Source: VRUE01 sp963718775
GTDB lineage: Bacteria; Actinomycetota; Thermoleophilia; Solirubrobacterales; 70-9
Reading direction: 5' to 3'
DNA: 64,000 nt
Assembly (NCBI GenBank): GCA_963718775.1
Contig: OY970377.1
Coordinates: forward strand, 2,356,001 to 2,420,000
Shown here: positions 11,577 to 19,499 of the stretch, one piece after another
Position numbering within the stretch: the first letter of the stretch is position 1
Layout of the letters: each line of letters opens with the position of its first letter
The notes under the pieces: model-generated
What the model was told of the DNA's origin: nothing
Database searches by the model: none
What the model saw: only the letters and a program-made list of their open reading frames with translations
Made by a program: the position numbers and the translations under genes

Positions 11577-12710
11577 GTGCGCGAGCCCGGCCGCAGCGCC
11601 ATCGGAGCCTGGAGTGGGGGCCGCTTCCTGCACTTCGGCGAGACGATCGACGAGGACAGGCTGGCGGCGCTGCTGCGCCCTGGCGACGGCATCGACACCG
11701 TGCTCAGCGCCGACACCTACGGCCAGGGCGATGCCGACCTGCTTCTCGGCCGTGCCGTCGAGGGCGTGCCCCGCGACGACTACTGCCTGATCGGCGCGGT
11801 TGGCCACGACTTCTACGAGGGCGAGCGCGACGGCCCGCGCGGCTTCCCTCGCTTCACCGATCCACGCCTGCGCGGCGCGGACGGGTACGCGGCCTACCTG
11901 CGAATGGCCGCCGAGCGCAGCCTCGAGCGGATCGGCGCCGACTCCTTCGACCTGCTCCTCCTCCACAACCCGGATCGCATCGGCTACACGAGCGAGGCCG
12001 TCTGGGACGGCATGGTGGCGCTGCGGGAAGCCGGCCTAACCGCCCAGATAGGAGTCGCGCCGGGCCCCGCGAACGGCTTCACGCTCGACCTGATCGCCTG
12101 CCTGGAGCGCTTCGGCGAGCGGATCGACTGGGCGATGATCATCCTCAACCCGTTCGAGCCCTGGCCCGGCGAGCTCTGCCTCGACGCGGCCGAGCGCCAC
12201 GGCGTCAAGGTGATCACCCGCGTCGTCGACTACGGCGGCCTCTTCTGGGGCGACCTGCGGCCGGGTATGGAGCTGGCCAAGGGCGATCACCGCGCCTTCC
12301 GCCCTGAAGGCTGGATCGAGGCTGGACTGCAGAAGCTGGAGCAGGTGCTGCCCTACGCCGAGCGTGCCGGTCTGACGCCGATCCAGCTCGCCTGCCAGTG
12401 GAACCTCGCCCACCCGGCGGTCGAGTGCGTCGTGCCGACCCTGATCCAGGAGACCGGCCCCGAGGCCCGCACGATCGAGCAGCAGCGGGCCGAGCTGGCC
12501 GCGCTGCCCACCGAGCAAAAGCTGAGCGCCGACGACGTCGCCGCGATCCGCTCGATTGGCGACAACGCCGGCTGCATGGCGCTGAAGGGAGCCAACCCCC
12601 AGCATCAAGGCGAAGAGCGTCCGGATAGGTGGGCGCTCGACGAAGAGCTTGCTGCAGCCGGGGCGCGCTGGGGCATCGACCCCGCTCGCGACCTGGTCGC
12701 AACTCACTGA
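11577..12710 (+). CDS. Aldo/keto reductase family protein
   Basis: A 377-aa TIM-barrel oxidoreductase. The AKR pattern is visible: DTYGQGDADLLLGRAV at about residue 43 carries the D-x-x-x-Tyr of the catalytic tetrad, DLLLLHNPD holds the strand with the catalytic His, and a GVAPGPA-like segment follows. The usual N-terminal GxG(T)W opening is shortened to IGAWSGG. The substrate is unknown. The GTG start is 13 bp after clpC, so it may ride on the clpC transcript. With the following MFS gene it occupies the interval where radA stands in the Bacillus order. Confidence 0.8.
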   Translation: MREPGRSAIGAWSGGRFLHFGETIDEDRLAALLRPGDGIDTVLSADTYGQGDADLLLGRAVEGVPRDDYCLIGAVGHDFYEGERDGPRGFPRFTDPRLRGADGYAAYLRMAAERSLERIGADSFDLLLLHNPDRIGYTSEAVWDGMVALREAGLTAQIGVAPGPANGFTLDLIACLERFGERIDWAMIILNPFEPWPGELCLDAAERHGVKVITRVVDYGGLFWGDLRPGMELAKGDHRAFRPEGWIEAGLQKLEQVLPYAERAGLTPIQLACQWNLAHPAVECVVPTLIQETGPEARTIEQQRAELAALPTEQKLSADDVAAIRSIGDNAGCMALKGANPQHQGEERPDRWALDEELAAAGARWGIDPARDLVATH

Positions 12711-12722
12711 AGCTCAATCAAG

Positions 12723-12828
12723 AGAGAGGCAAGCTGCCCCTCCCCTGGAGGCCGTTGCGCAGCTGAATTCTCACCAAGCTTCGAAACGTGGACACAGAGC
12801 TTCCCGGGGAGGGGCAGCTTGCCTCTCT
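12723..12828. repeat. Palindromic element family 2, copy F
   Basis: Perfect 23-bp inverted arms at 12723-12745 and 12806-12828 (AGAGAGGCAAGC... and ...GCTTGCCTCTCT) enclose a core opening GGAGGCCGTTGCGCAGCTGAA and ending GTGGACACAGAGCTTCCC. The same two blocks occur in reverse orientation in the neighbouring copy at 12868-12974, with different arms. Confidence 0.85.
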
Positions 12829-12867
12829 GTCACACGCGATCAAGCTCGTCGTACAACAGCTGTAGAT

Positions 12868-12974
12868 GAGGGGCGTCGGGGACCCTCCTCGGGAAGCTCT
12901 GTGACCACCTTCCGAATTGCCATCCACGATTCAGCTGCGCGACGGCTTCCAGAGGAGGGTCCCCGACGCCTCTC
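12868..12974. repeat. Palindromic element family 2, copy G (inverted relative to F)
   Basis: Arms of 23 bp at 12868-12890 and 12952-12974 (GAGGGGCGTCGG... and ...CCGACGCCTCTC) differ by one G.U-compatible position. The core read on the minus strand opens GGAAGCCGTCGCGCAGCTGAA and ends GTGGTCACAGAGCTTCCC, matching copy F at 20 of 22 and 17 of 18 positions in the two blocks while the middle diverges. F and G together fill the 286-bp gap before the MFS gene. Confidence 0.85.
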
Positions 12975-12996
12975 CCACCGATAGCTTCACGAGTCG

Positions 12997-14436
12997 ATGA
13001 TCGGAGACAACCGCCGCTGGTGGACGCTGATTGGAGCTTGTTCGGGCCTCTTCTTGTTGATGCTGGACTCGACCGTGGTGGCGCTGGCGCTGCCCAGTAT
13101 CAGGCGGGACGTTGACGCGAGTGCCGAGGGTCTGCAGTGGGCGATGAACGGTTATCTGCTGGCGATCACGATCTTCGTCGTTACTGCGGGCCGCTTGGGG
13201 GACATGTTTGGGCGCAAGCGGCTCTTCCTGGCTGGCATGGTCGTATTTGCGCTTGGCTCAGTTGTCTCGGGCGCTGCGGGGGATCAGGAGACCTTGGTTG
13301 CTGGTCGGGTGCTGCAGGGGATCGGGGCGGCGCCGATGTTGCCGCTTTCGCTGGCGATCGTCTGCAATGCCTTCCCGGCCGGGGAGCAGGCCCGGGCGCT
13401 GGGGATCTGGGCGGCGATCTCGGCGCTTGCCCTGGCGATCGGACCGCTGGTGGGTGGGGCTCTGGTCGAAATCGATTGGCGGGTGATCTTCTGGATCAAC
13501 CTGCCGGTCGCCGCGATCGGGATCTGGATCACCGCTGCAGCGGCGCCTGAGTCGAGCGATCCCGGCTCAGGGCGGCGAATCGACTTCCCTGGGCTGTTGG
13601 CGCTGAGCGTCGGTCTCACCGCCGTGGTTCTGGCTCTGGTTCAGAGCAGGTCGTGGGCCGACGAGGTCACCTTGACGCTTGCCGTCGGGGGGCTCCTGGC
13701 ACTGTTCGCCTTCTGGCGGATCGAGCACCGCTCGCGTGAGCCGATCGTTGACTTCTCCCTCTTTCGCAACGGGCCCTACTTCGGCGCCAGCGCGGCTGCC
13801 TTCGCGCTGGTCGGCGCCTACTGGGCGGTGATGTTCTTCCAGCCTCAGTACCTACAGGACGTGCGCGGGCACTCGGCGGTGCTCAGTGGCCTGATGATCC
13901 TGCCGATCACGGCGCCGATGGTCGCGATATCGCCTCTCTCCAGCCGCCTGATCTCTCGTTTCGGCGCTCGCCGCCTGATGACGGCGGGAATGGCCTGCGG
14001 CGTCGCCGGCCTGCTCATGCTGACCCAGATCGACGCCTCCAGCCCCTACGGCGTGCTGCTTGCCGGCTACCTGCTCTTCGGGGTCGCCCTCGGCCTCGTC
14101 TACGCGCCGATGTCGACTGCGGCGATGGCGGCGATGCCGGCCGAGAAGGTCGGAATCGCCTCGGGGGTGCTGGCGATGGACCGCGTCATGGCGGGCACGA
14201 TCGCCCTCGCCGCCAGCGGGGCCGTCTTCCACGCTCTCCGCGACAGCGGCGACGCCTTCGCTGCCGCGGTGGCCGGTTCGACCTGGGTCCTGGTTGCCCT
14301 CGGCGCCCTCGGGGTCGCTTTGACCTGGGCGTTCGTACGCGATCCGGCCCGTCCAGGCCCCGATCCGGCGGTGGCCGGAACACCGCCCCCAAAAGCCCTG
14401 CACCACCATCGGCATCATCGCCGCTTCCACCTTTAG
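12997..14436 (+). CDS. DHA2-type MFS transporter (14-TM, EmrB/QacA-like)
   Basis: A 479-aa integral membrane protein, probably a proton-coupled drug or metabolite exporter. Motif LDSTVVALALPSIRRD in the first helix (motif D1) and GRLGDMFGRKRLF between helices 2 and 3 (motif A) are diagnostic. Around 14 hydrophobic segments can be counted. The C-terminus is unusually His-rich (HHHRHHRR near the end). ATG at 12997; a TAGCTT box lies 9 nt upstream. It is bracketed by family-2 palindromes upstream and family-1 copy B downstream, which suggests an inserted unit. Substrate unknown. Confidence 0.9.
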   Translation: MIGDNRRWWTLIGACSGLFLLMLDSTVVALALPSIRRDVDASAEGLQWAMNGYLLAITIFVVTAGRLGDMFGRKRLFLAGMVVFALGSVVSGAAGDQETLVAGRVLQGIGAAPMLPLSLAIVCNAFPAGEQARALGIWAAISALALAIGPLVGGALVEIDWRVIFWINLPVAAIGIWITAAAAPESSDPGSGRRIDFPGLLALSVGLTAVVLALVQSRSWADEVTLTLAVGGLLALFAFWRIEHRSREPIVDFSLFRNGPYFGASAAAFALVGAYWAVMFFQPQYLQDVRGHSAVLSGLMILPITAPMVAISPLSSRLISRFGARRLMTAGMACGVAGLLMLTQIDASSPYGVLLAGYLLFGVALGLVYAPMSTAAMAAMPAEKVGIASGVLAMDRVMAGTIALAASGAVFHALRDSGDAFAAAVAGSTWVLVALGALGVALTWAFVRDPARPGPDPAVAGTPPPKALHHHRHHRRFHL

Positions 14437-14440
14437 CGCT

Positions 14441-14556
14441 AGGAGGCCCATCTGACAGGGGTGGAACGTCTTGTACTTTTTCCGCGATCACGTTTGCGGA
14501 CAGCTGCAACCTGTTTTCGGAAAAAGTTAAGTGGAACCCCTGTTAGGTGGGCCTCC
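14441..14556. repeat. Palindromic element family 1, copy B (minus orientation)
   Basis: Arms of 21 bp at 14442-14462 and 14536-14556 (GGAGGCCCATCTGAC... and ...TTAGGTGGGCCTCC). Two positions differ, and both are G.U-compatible in RNA. Read on the minus strand the core has CCACTTAACTTTTTC and GGAAAAAGTACAAGACG, as in copies A, C and E. It lies between the MFS gene and disA. Confidence 0.88.
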
Positions 14557-14569
14557 GTGACCGATTCCC

Positions 14570-14598
14570 TTGACATTGTCCTTCCCGACCTGTCCACT
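14570..14598 (+). promoter_or_regulatory. Weak candidate promoter for disA
   Basis: TTGACA at 14570-14575 is followed 17 bp later by TCCACT, a poor -10. A small hairpin with a T run (ACCGC...GCGGTTTTT, about 14610-14632) lies between it and disA and could attenuate transcription. Confidence 0.3.
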
Positions 14599-14649
14599 GG
14601 GAAATGCCCACACCGCATTCCAAAGCGGTTTTTGCCATCCTAGACAGCG

Positions 14650-15762
14650 ATGTCAGCGCTGCCTGGTGATGAGCTTCACGAGCTGTCCGAACGTCAAGAT
14701 CCCAGGCTACTGAGGGCTCTCGATGTCGTTGCGCCGGGCGGTGCCCTGCGTGAGGGGCTCGACAACATAGTCCACTCCCGCACCGGTGGTCTGATCGTCG
14801 TCGGCGACGCCGGCGACATCTCCCATCTTCTCTCCGGCGGGATCAAGCTCGACATCGACTACACGCCGGCGATGCTCTACCAGGTGGCAAAGATGGACGG
14901 CGCGATCGTGCTCAACGCCGAGGCGACGAAGATCGCCTGGGCCAACGTGCAGCTGATGCCCGACCCGACCATCCTCTCGGCCGAGACGGGCACCCGTCAT
15001 CGCACCGCGGAGCGCGTCTCCAAGCAGACCGACGCGCTGGTCATCGCGATCTCCCAGCGCCGCGACGTCGTCTCCCTCTACGTCGAGGGGACGAAGTACA
15101 TCCTCCAGGACATCCCGGCCGTGCTGGCCAAGGCCAACCAGGGCCTGGCGACGCTCGACAAGTACCGCGCCCGCCTTGACCAGGTCTCCAACCGGCTCAC
15201 CGTGCTCGAGTTCGAGGGTGGTTGCGTGCTCTACGACGCGCTCGCCGTGCTGCAACGCGCCGAGCTGGTCACCCGCATGGCGGTCGAGGTCGAGCGCTAC
15301 ATCGTCGAGCTCGGCACCGAGGGCCGCCTGATCGAGATGCAGCTGGAGGAGACGATGGTCGGCGTGGCCGCCGAAAAGACTGCGCTGATCCGCGACTACA
15401 GCGTCGAAGACTCCGAGGGGAACCTGGCGACCGTGCTGCAATCGCTGGCGCGGCTGCCGCACCAGGACGTGCTCGACTTCGGTCGCCTCGCCGAGCTGCT
15501 CGGCTACGACCGCAAGCTCAACACCCTCGACTTCCCGGTCGCCCCGCGTGGCTACCGCGTGCTCGGCCGCGTGCCGCGCATTCCCAAGCTTGTCGTCCAG
15601 AAGATCATCCACGAGTTGGGTGGGCTGGAGGAGGTACTCGCTGCCTCCGACGGCGACCTCGAGGCTGTCGATGGAGTTGGCTCGACCAGGGCCAAGGACA
15701 TCCGCGAGGGCCTGCGCAGGCTGCAGGAGGTCGATCTGGTTGACCGGTACCTACAGAGCTGA
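14650..15762 (+). CDS. disA: DNA integrity scanning diadenylate cyclase DisA
   Basis: It converts two ATP to cyclic di-AMP and scans DNA for branched structures. It has 370 aa. The DAC domain occupies the first ~150 residues with catalytic DGA at 83-85 and RHR at 116-118 (GTRHRTAER). A helical linker follows, and the C-terminus carries a helix-hairpin-helix DNA-binding region (LEAVDGVGSTRAKDIREGL). The partner radA, often just upstream, is absent from the window. carD starts about 65 bp downstream. Confidence 0.97.
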   Translation: MSALPGDELHELSERQDPRLLRALDVVAPGGALREGLDNIVHSRTGGLIVVGDAGDISHLLSGGIKLDIDYTPAMLYQVAKMDGAIVLNAEATKIAWANVQLMPDPTILSAETGTRHRTAERVSKQTDALVIAISQRRDVVSLYVEGTKYILQDIPAVLAKANQGLATLDKYRARLDQVSNRLTVLEFEGGCVLYDALAVLQRAELVTRMAVEVERYIVELGTEGRLIEMQLEETMVGVAAEKTALIRDYSVEDSEGNLATVLQSLARLPHQDVLDFGRLAELLGYDRKLNTLDFPVAPRGYRVLGRVPRIPKLVVQKIIHELGGLEEVLAASDGDLEAVDGVGSTRAKDIREGLRRLQEVDLVDRYLQS

Positions 15763-15826
15763 CGGCAATGGCGCCGTCGAAAAACGAAAGGAGCACCCGA
15801 TTTCTGAGCTAGTTGCAGAGGAGGCC

Positions 15827-16369
15827 ATGGAGGTGGACTTCGAAGCGGACGTCCCTTATGTCTGCGACTTCGAAGAGGGGGACAAGGTCGTCTATCCCCA
15901 TCACGGTGCTGGCCTCGTGCTGAAGAAGGAGTCCCGCGAGTTGATGGGGGAGGAGCGTGATTACCTGACGATCAAGATCCTCCACAACGAACTCACGGTG
16001 ATGGTCCCCTGCGAGAACGCCGGCGTCGCCGGTCTGCGGCGGGTCATCGACGAGGTGGAAATCAAGAAGGTCACCGATGTCCTCACGGACGAGGTGTCGG
16101 ACATGCCGAAGAACTGGAACCGGCGCTTCAAGTACAACCGCGAGAAGATCAAGACCGGTGACGTGTTCGAGTTGGCCGAGGTCGTTCGCAACCTCGCCAT
16201 CCGCGAGATGGAAAAGGGCCTCTCCACCGGTGAGAAGCAGATGTACACGCGGGCGAAGAAGATCCTCGCCTCGGAGTTCATGTACGCCCTCGACAAAGAC
16301 GAGGAAGGCGCCGAGGATTACCTCGACGGGCTGCTGGAGGAGCGCTTCGCCGCCACGGCGACCGCCTAG
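15827..16369 (+). CDS. carD: CarD/CdnL family transcriptional regulator
   Basis: It binds the RNA polymerase beta subunit and stabilises open complexes, especially at rRNA promoters. The N-terminal RID tudor-like domain contains GDKVVYPHHGAGLV. The C-terminal helical domain contains PKNWNRRFKYNREKIKTGD and GLSTGEKQMYTRAKKIL, closely following mycobacterial CarD. ATG 15827 gives 180 aa, but its GAGGAGG ribosome site is only 2 nt away. An AAAGGAG at 15788-15794 is better spaced to an in-frame ATT (ISELVAEEAM), so a rare ATT start is possible. The stop abuts the ispD frame. Confidence 0.93.
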   Translation: MEVDFEADVPYVCDFEEGDKVVYPHHGAGLVLKKESRELMGEERDYLTIKILHNELTVMVPCENAGVAGLRRVIDEVEIKKVTDVLTDEVSDMPKNWNRRFKYNREKIKTGDVFELAEVVRNLAIREMEKGLSTGEKQMYTRAKKILASEFMYALDKDEEGAEDYLDGLLEERFAATATA

Positions 16370-16379
16370 TTCCAGCTCG

Positions 16380-17039
16380 GTCACAGCGGTCATCGCGGCC
16401 GCCGGCTCCGGGCAGAGGCTCGGAGCCGGCGGCCCGAAGGCCTTCGTGCCGCTTGCCGGCAGGCCGATGGTCGAGTGGTCGATCGCGGCCTGCCGTGCTG
16501 CCGGCTCGGTCCGCTCGATCGTCGTCGCCTGCCCACCCGGGCTCGTCCACGGGCTCGGCGGTCACGACCTCGGCGTCGTCGATGGCGGCGCCACGCGTGC
16601 GCAATCGGTGTCCAACGCTCTCGCGGCGGTCGGGACCGAGCTCGTCGCGATCCACGACGCGGCCCGGCCGCTGCTCACGCCCGAGCTGGTCGATGACGTA
16701 ATCGCGACCCTGGTCGCCGATCCTGACGCCGCCGCCGCCATCGCCGCCACCCCCGTCACCGACACGATCAAGCAGGTCTCGGGGGAGGTGGTCGAGGCGA
16801 CTCTCGACCGTGAGCGGCTCTGGGCGGCACAAACGCCGCAGGTCTTTCGAGTCGAGGCGCTACGGGAAGCGCTTGCGGGCGATCCCGACCGAGTCGCCGC
16901 CGCAACCGACGAGGCGATGCTGGTCGAGGCCTCGGGAGGCAAGGTGTTGATTCACCCTGCATCTCCGCAGAACTTCAAGGTGACCACGCCACTCGATCTC
17001 CGCTTCGCCGAGACGCTGTTGGCCGACCGCACCGGTTAG
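16380..17039 (+). CDS. ispD: 2-C-methyl-D-erythritol 4-phosphate cytidylyltransferase
   Basis: The third enzyme of the non-mevalonate isoprenoid pathway, making CDP-methylerythritol from MEP and CTP. The CTP loop AAAGSGQRLGAGGPKAF, then DGGATRAQSVSNAL, HDAARPLLTPELVDDVI, ATPVTDTIK, AAQTPQVFR and TDEAML follow the family order. The first coding residues (SSVTAVIAAAGSG) begin immediately after the carD stop in the +1 frame, but there is no ATG, GTG or TTG in frame close to this position. The start may be a non-standard codon, a +1 frameshift from carD giving a fusion, or a sequencing error. The boundary given is the first clearly conserved codon. Confidence 0.9.
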   Translation, partial: VTAVIAAAGSGQRLGAGGPKAFVPLAGRPMVEWSIAACRAAGSVRSIVVACPPGLVHGLGGHDLGVVDGGATRAQSVSNALAAVGTELVAIHDAARPLLTPELVDDVIATLVADPDAAAAIAATPVTDTIKQVSGEVVEATLDRERLWAAQTPQVFRVEALREALAGDPDRVAAATDEAMLVEASGGKVLIHPASPQNFKVTTPLDLRFAETLLADRTG

Positions 17040-17079
17040 TGGGCGCATGAGTCGCATATAGAGCGACTCTGGCGCCCAC
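17039..17079. terminator. Two-part hairpin between convergent ispD and DUF389 genes
   Basis: GTGGGCGC (17039-17046) pairs with GCGCCCAC (17072-17079), and inside them GAGTCGC (17049-17055) pairs with GCGACTC (17063-17069). The site lies between convergent genes and probably acts as a bidirectional terminator. It lacks the family-1 and family-2 cores. Confidence 0.6.
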
Positions 17080-17125
17080 CGCCCACCTAGCTCAGCAACA
17101 GGCCGAACTGTTGTCCGCGGGCAGG

Positions 17126-18133
17126 CTAGACACCGGGTCTCGCCCCCCGGCGCCTCCGCCGTGCCTCGGTCGAGAGGCCCGCAGCCGCTCTCGTGCCGTC
17201 GCCGAGATGGCGGCGTCGTCGCCGTTCGAAGAGCAGTCGCTGGACGTAGAGGGTCGCCACCCCGGCGAGCACTATCGCGACCAGGTTGACGCTGAGCTGC
17301 AACATCGCGCCACGCCAGTCTTCCCAGTTGCCGAGCGCGGCGGCGACGCCGATGTTCGCCGCCGCCGGGATCGTCGTCACCGAGATCAGCACGCCGACCA
17401 GCGCGCCTGACTTCGCCGAGGTGAGCGAGAGCATGCCGGCGGCGCCGGCGAAGGCGGCAACCACGAAGGAGAAGGTGTCGGGCTCGGCGATGAAGCGGGT
17501 GAGCGGGTTGTCGGTGCTGTGGAAGCTGGAGTCGATGAGGCCGGTGGCTACGCACACCAAGGTGAAGAGGAAGGCGGCGGTGATGCCGATCGGGAAGCCG
17601 ACCGCCAACGCTGTCAGGGACCGCACGCCGACCTCCGGTCGGCGCTCGACCGCGGCCACGCAGAGACCGGCCAGCGGGCCGAACTCCGGCCCAACCACCA
17701 TTGCGCCGACGATCAGGATCGGCGAGCCGAGGAAGATGCCGACCGAGGCGATCAGGCAGGCGAGCACCATGAAGATCAGGAAGTTGCCGCCCAGCTCGGT
17801 GGTCTCCGAGGTGCGCGCCTCGACCTCCTCCCAGACGACGGCGTCGGAGGGCATGCCGCGCGCCGCCCTCTCCGCCCGGTCGGCGGCGTCGGAGACCTGC
17901 GAATCGATCTGCTCGAGGGCGATCGAGCCGTCCCGCGCCACGCCCAGCTCCTTGAGGTCATCGATCAGGACGCTGGCGTCCTCGCGGGCGATGTCGCAGA
18001 GGACCACGTCGCCCTTGGGTTGCCTGGCGGCGCCGGCGAGGAAGACCAGGTTGGAAGTAGACGGCGAGGCTTCGAGGAGGTCGAGAACCTTTTCGCACCG
18101 GTCTGCCGGCACGACGATCCGCAGGTGAACCAT
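17126..18133 (-). CDS. DUF389 family membrane protein (TIGR00341-like)
   Basis: 335 aa. An ACT-like soluble N-terminal part (HLRIVVPADRCEKVLDLLE, about residues 1-100) precedes five or six membrane helices containing ASVGIFLGSPILIVGAMVVGPEFGPLAG and the conserved GALVGVLISVTTIPAAANIG. This matches the DUF389 family, whose function is unknown. An Arg-rich C-terminus follows. On the minus strand TACGCT is 6 nt before the ATG, suggesting leaderless transcription. It is divergent from the PHP-domain gene, 44 bp away, and interrupts the ispD-ispF pair. Confidence 0.85.
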   Translation of the reverse strand: MVHLRIVVPADRCEKVLDLLEASPSTSNLVFLAGAARQPKGDVVLCDIAREDASVLIDDLKELGVARDGSIALEQIDSQVSDAADRAERAARGMPSDAVVWEEVEARTSETTELGGNFLIFMVLACLIASVGIFLGSPILIVGAMVVGPEFGPLAGLCVAAVERRPEVGVRSLTALAVGFPIGITAAFLFTLVCVATGLIDSSFHSTDNPLTRFIAEPDTFSFVVAAFAGAAGMLSLTSAKSGALVGVLISVTTIPAAANIGVAAALGNWEDWRGAMLQLSVNLVAIVLAGVATLYVQRLLFERRRRRHLGDGTRAAAGLSTEARRRRRGARPGV

Positions 18134-18139
18134 GGCCTC

Positions 18140-18145
18140 AGCGTA
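18140..18145 (-). promoter_or_regulatory. Predicted leaderless -10 box for the DUF389 gene
   Basis: TACGCT on the minus strand lies 6 nt before the ATG at 18133. The divergent gene has TAGGCT at 18164-18169, 8 nt before its GTG. Confidence 0.45.
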
Positions 18146-18177
18146 TCCGCGGCCCGGGTCGCGTAGGCTCGCCGGCC

Positions 18178-19020
18178 GTGCTGACCGATTACCACCTGCA
18201 TCTGCGCCCCGACGAGCCCGACACGACCGCGGAGCGTTACTTCACGGCCGAGAACGTCGAGCGCTACCTCGCCGCGGCCGCCGAGGCCGGGATCGCCGAG
18301 CTGGGCGTCTCCGAGCACGTCTACCGCTTCACCCAGGCGCTCGACCTCTGGGACCACCCGTTCTGGCGGGAACAGGCCCGCGACGACCTCGATGCCTACT
18401 GCGACTTCGTGCGCGGCACGCCGCTGCGGCTTGGGGTCGAGTGCGACTTCATTCCCGGCGCCGAGGACCGCACCGCGGCCATGCTCGAGGCGCGCGACTT
18501 CGACTACGTGGTCGGCTCGGTCCACTTCGTCGGCGACGCCGCCGTCGACCACGAGGGCTGGGACGTCTGGGCGGGCAAGGGCGATCCCGACGAGGTCTGG
18601 CGGCGTTACTTCGCCGCGCTGGCCGAGTGCGCTCGCTCGGGCCTCTTCGACATCCTCGCCCACCCGGACTTGGTCAAGGTCTGGGGCGGCGCCCGGCCGC
18701 TGCCCGAGCGCGACCCGCGCTTCTTCTACGAGCCGGCGATCGAGGCGATCGCCGAGAGCGGCATCGCCGTCGAGCTCTCGACAGCGGGCCTGCGCAAGCC
18801 GGTCGGCGAGCTTTACCCGGCACGTGCCTTCGCCGAGATGTGCGTCGAGGCCGGCGCGGCCTTCGCGCTCTCCTCCGACGCCCACCTGCCCGAGCAGGTC
18901 GGCTTCGGCTACGAGGCGGCGACCGAGTTCCTCGGCGAGCTGGGTGTCGGAGAGATCTGCGTCTTCGAGCGCCGCGCCCGCCGGCTGGAGCCGCTGGGGC
19001 CCTCGGTGCGCGAGGATTAG
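18178..19020 (+). CDS. PHP-domain phosphatase, histidinol-phosphatase-like
   Basis: 280 aa. Metal-ligand motifs of the PHP fold are visible: DYHLHLRPDE at residues 4-13 (HxH), GVSEHVYRF around 42, GVECDFIPG, VVGSVHFVG, ILAHPDLVK and SSDAHLPEQVG near the C-terminus. The pattern is that of monofunctional HisJ/HisK histidinol-phosphate phosphatases, the penultimate step of histidine synthesis. Other PHP phosphoesterases cannot be excluded, and no his genes are nearby. GTG start at 18178. The stop is 4 bp before ispF, so the two are likely co-transcribed. Confidence 0.82.
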   Translation: MLTDYHLHLRPDEPDTTAERYFTAENVERYLAAAAEAGIAELGVSEHVYRFTQALDLWDHPFWREQARDDLDAYCDFVRGTPLRLGVECDFIPGAEDRTAAMLEARDFDYVVGSVHFVGDAAVDHEGWDVWAGKGDPDEVWRRYFAALAECARSGLFDILAHPDLVKVWGGARPLPERDPRFFYEPAIEAIAESGIAVELSTAGLRKPVGELYPARAFAEMCVEAGAAFALSSDAHLPEQVGFGYEAATEFLGELGVGEICVFERRARRLEPLGPSVRED

Positions 19021-19024
19021 CGCG

Positions 19025-19480
19025 ATGAGCGTCGGGATCGGCTACGACAGCCACCGCTTCGCCGAGGGTCGCCGGCTCGTCCTCGGCGGGGTGGAGATCG
19101 AGCACGCGCGCGGTCTGGCCGGGCACTCGGATGCCGACGTGCTCACCCACGCGGTGATCGACGCCCTGCTCGGCGCTGCCGGGATGGGCGACATCGGCAC
19201 GCTCTTCCCGGATGACGATGAGCGCTGGCAGGACGCCGACTCGATCGATCTGTTGCGCACCGTCGTCAGCACGGTCTCGGGAAGGATCGTCAACATCGAT
19301 GCGACCGTCGTCTGCGAGGAGCCGCGTCTTGCGCCGCTGCGGGCCGAGATGGAGCGGATCCTGGCCGAGGCGACCTCGGCTCGGGTCAGCGTCAAGGCAA
19401 CGACCAACGAGGGCATGGGCTGGATCGGGCGCGGCGAGGGGATCGCCTGCATCGCGGTTGCCTCGGTTGAGGCTGGATAG
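19025..19480 (+). CDS. ispF: 2-C-methyl-D-erythritol 2,4-cyclodiphosphate synthase
   Basis: It cyclises CDP-ME 2-phosphate to MEcPP, two steps after IspD. 151 aa, the normal trimer-subunit size. The metal site GIGYDSHRF at residues 4-12, the signature LAGHSDADVLTHAVIDALLG, GDIGTLFPD and the C-terminal KATTNEGMGWIGRGEGIA are all conserved. ATG at 19025, 4 bp after the PHP gene. ispD and ispF, adjacent in many bacteria, are separated here by the DUF389 and PHP genes. Confidence 0.96.
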   Translation: MSVGIGYDSHRFAEGRRLVLGGVEIEHARGLAGHSDADVLTHAVIDALLGAAGMGDIGTLFPDDDERWQDADSIDLLRTVVSTVSGRIVNIDATVVCEEPRLAPLRAEMERILAEATSARVSVKATTNEGMGWIGRGEGIACIAVASVEAG

Positions 19481-19499
19481 CACTAGGCTTCCCGGTCTC

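Noticed and set aside
15548..15826. N-terminal extension of CarD overlapping disA
   Set aside because: The frame is the shadow of the disA 3' end (Ser/Arg-rich), and CarD homologues start near the GDKVVYPHHG motif.
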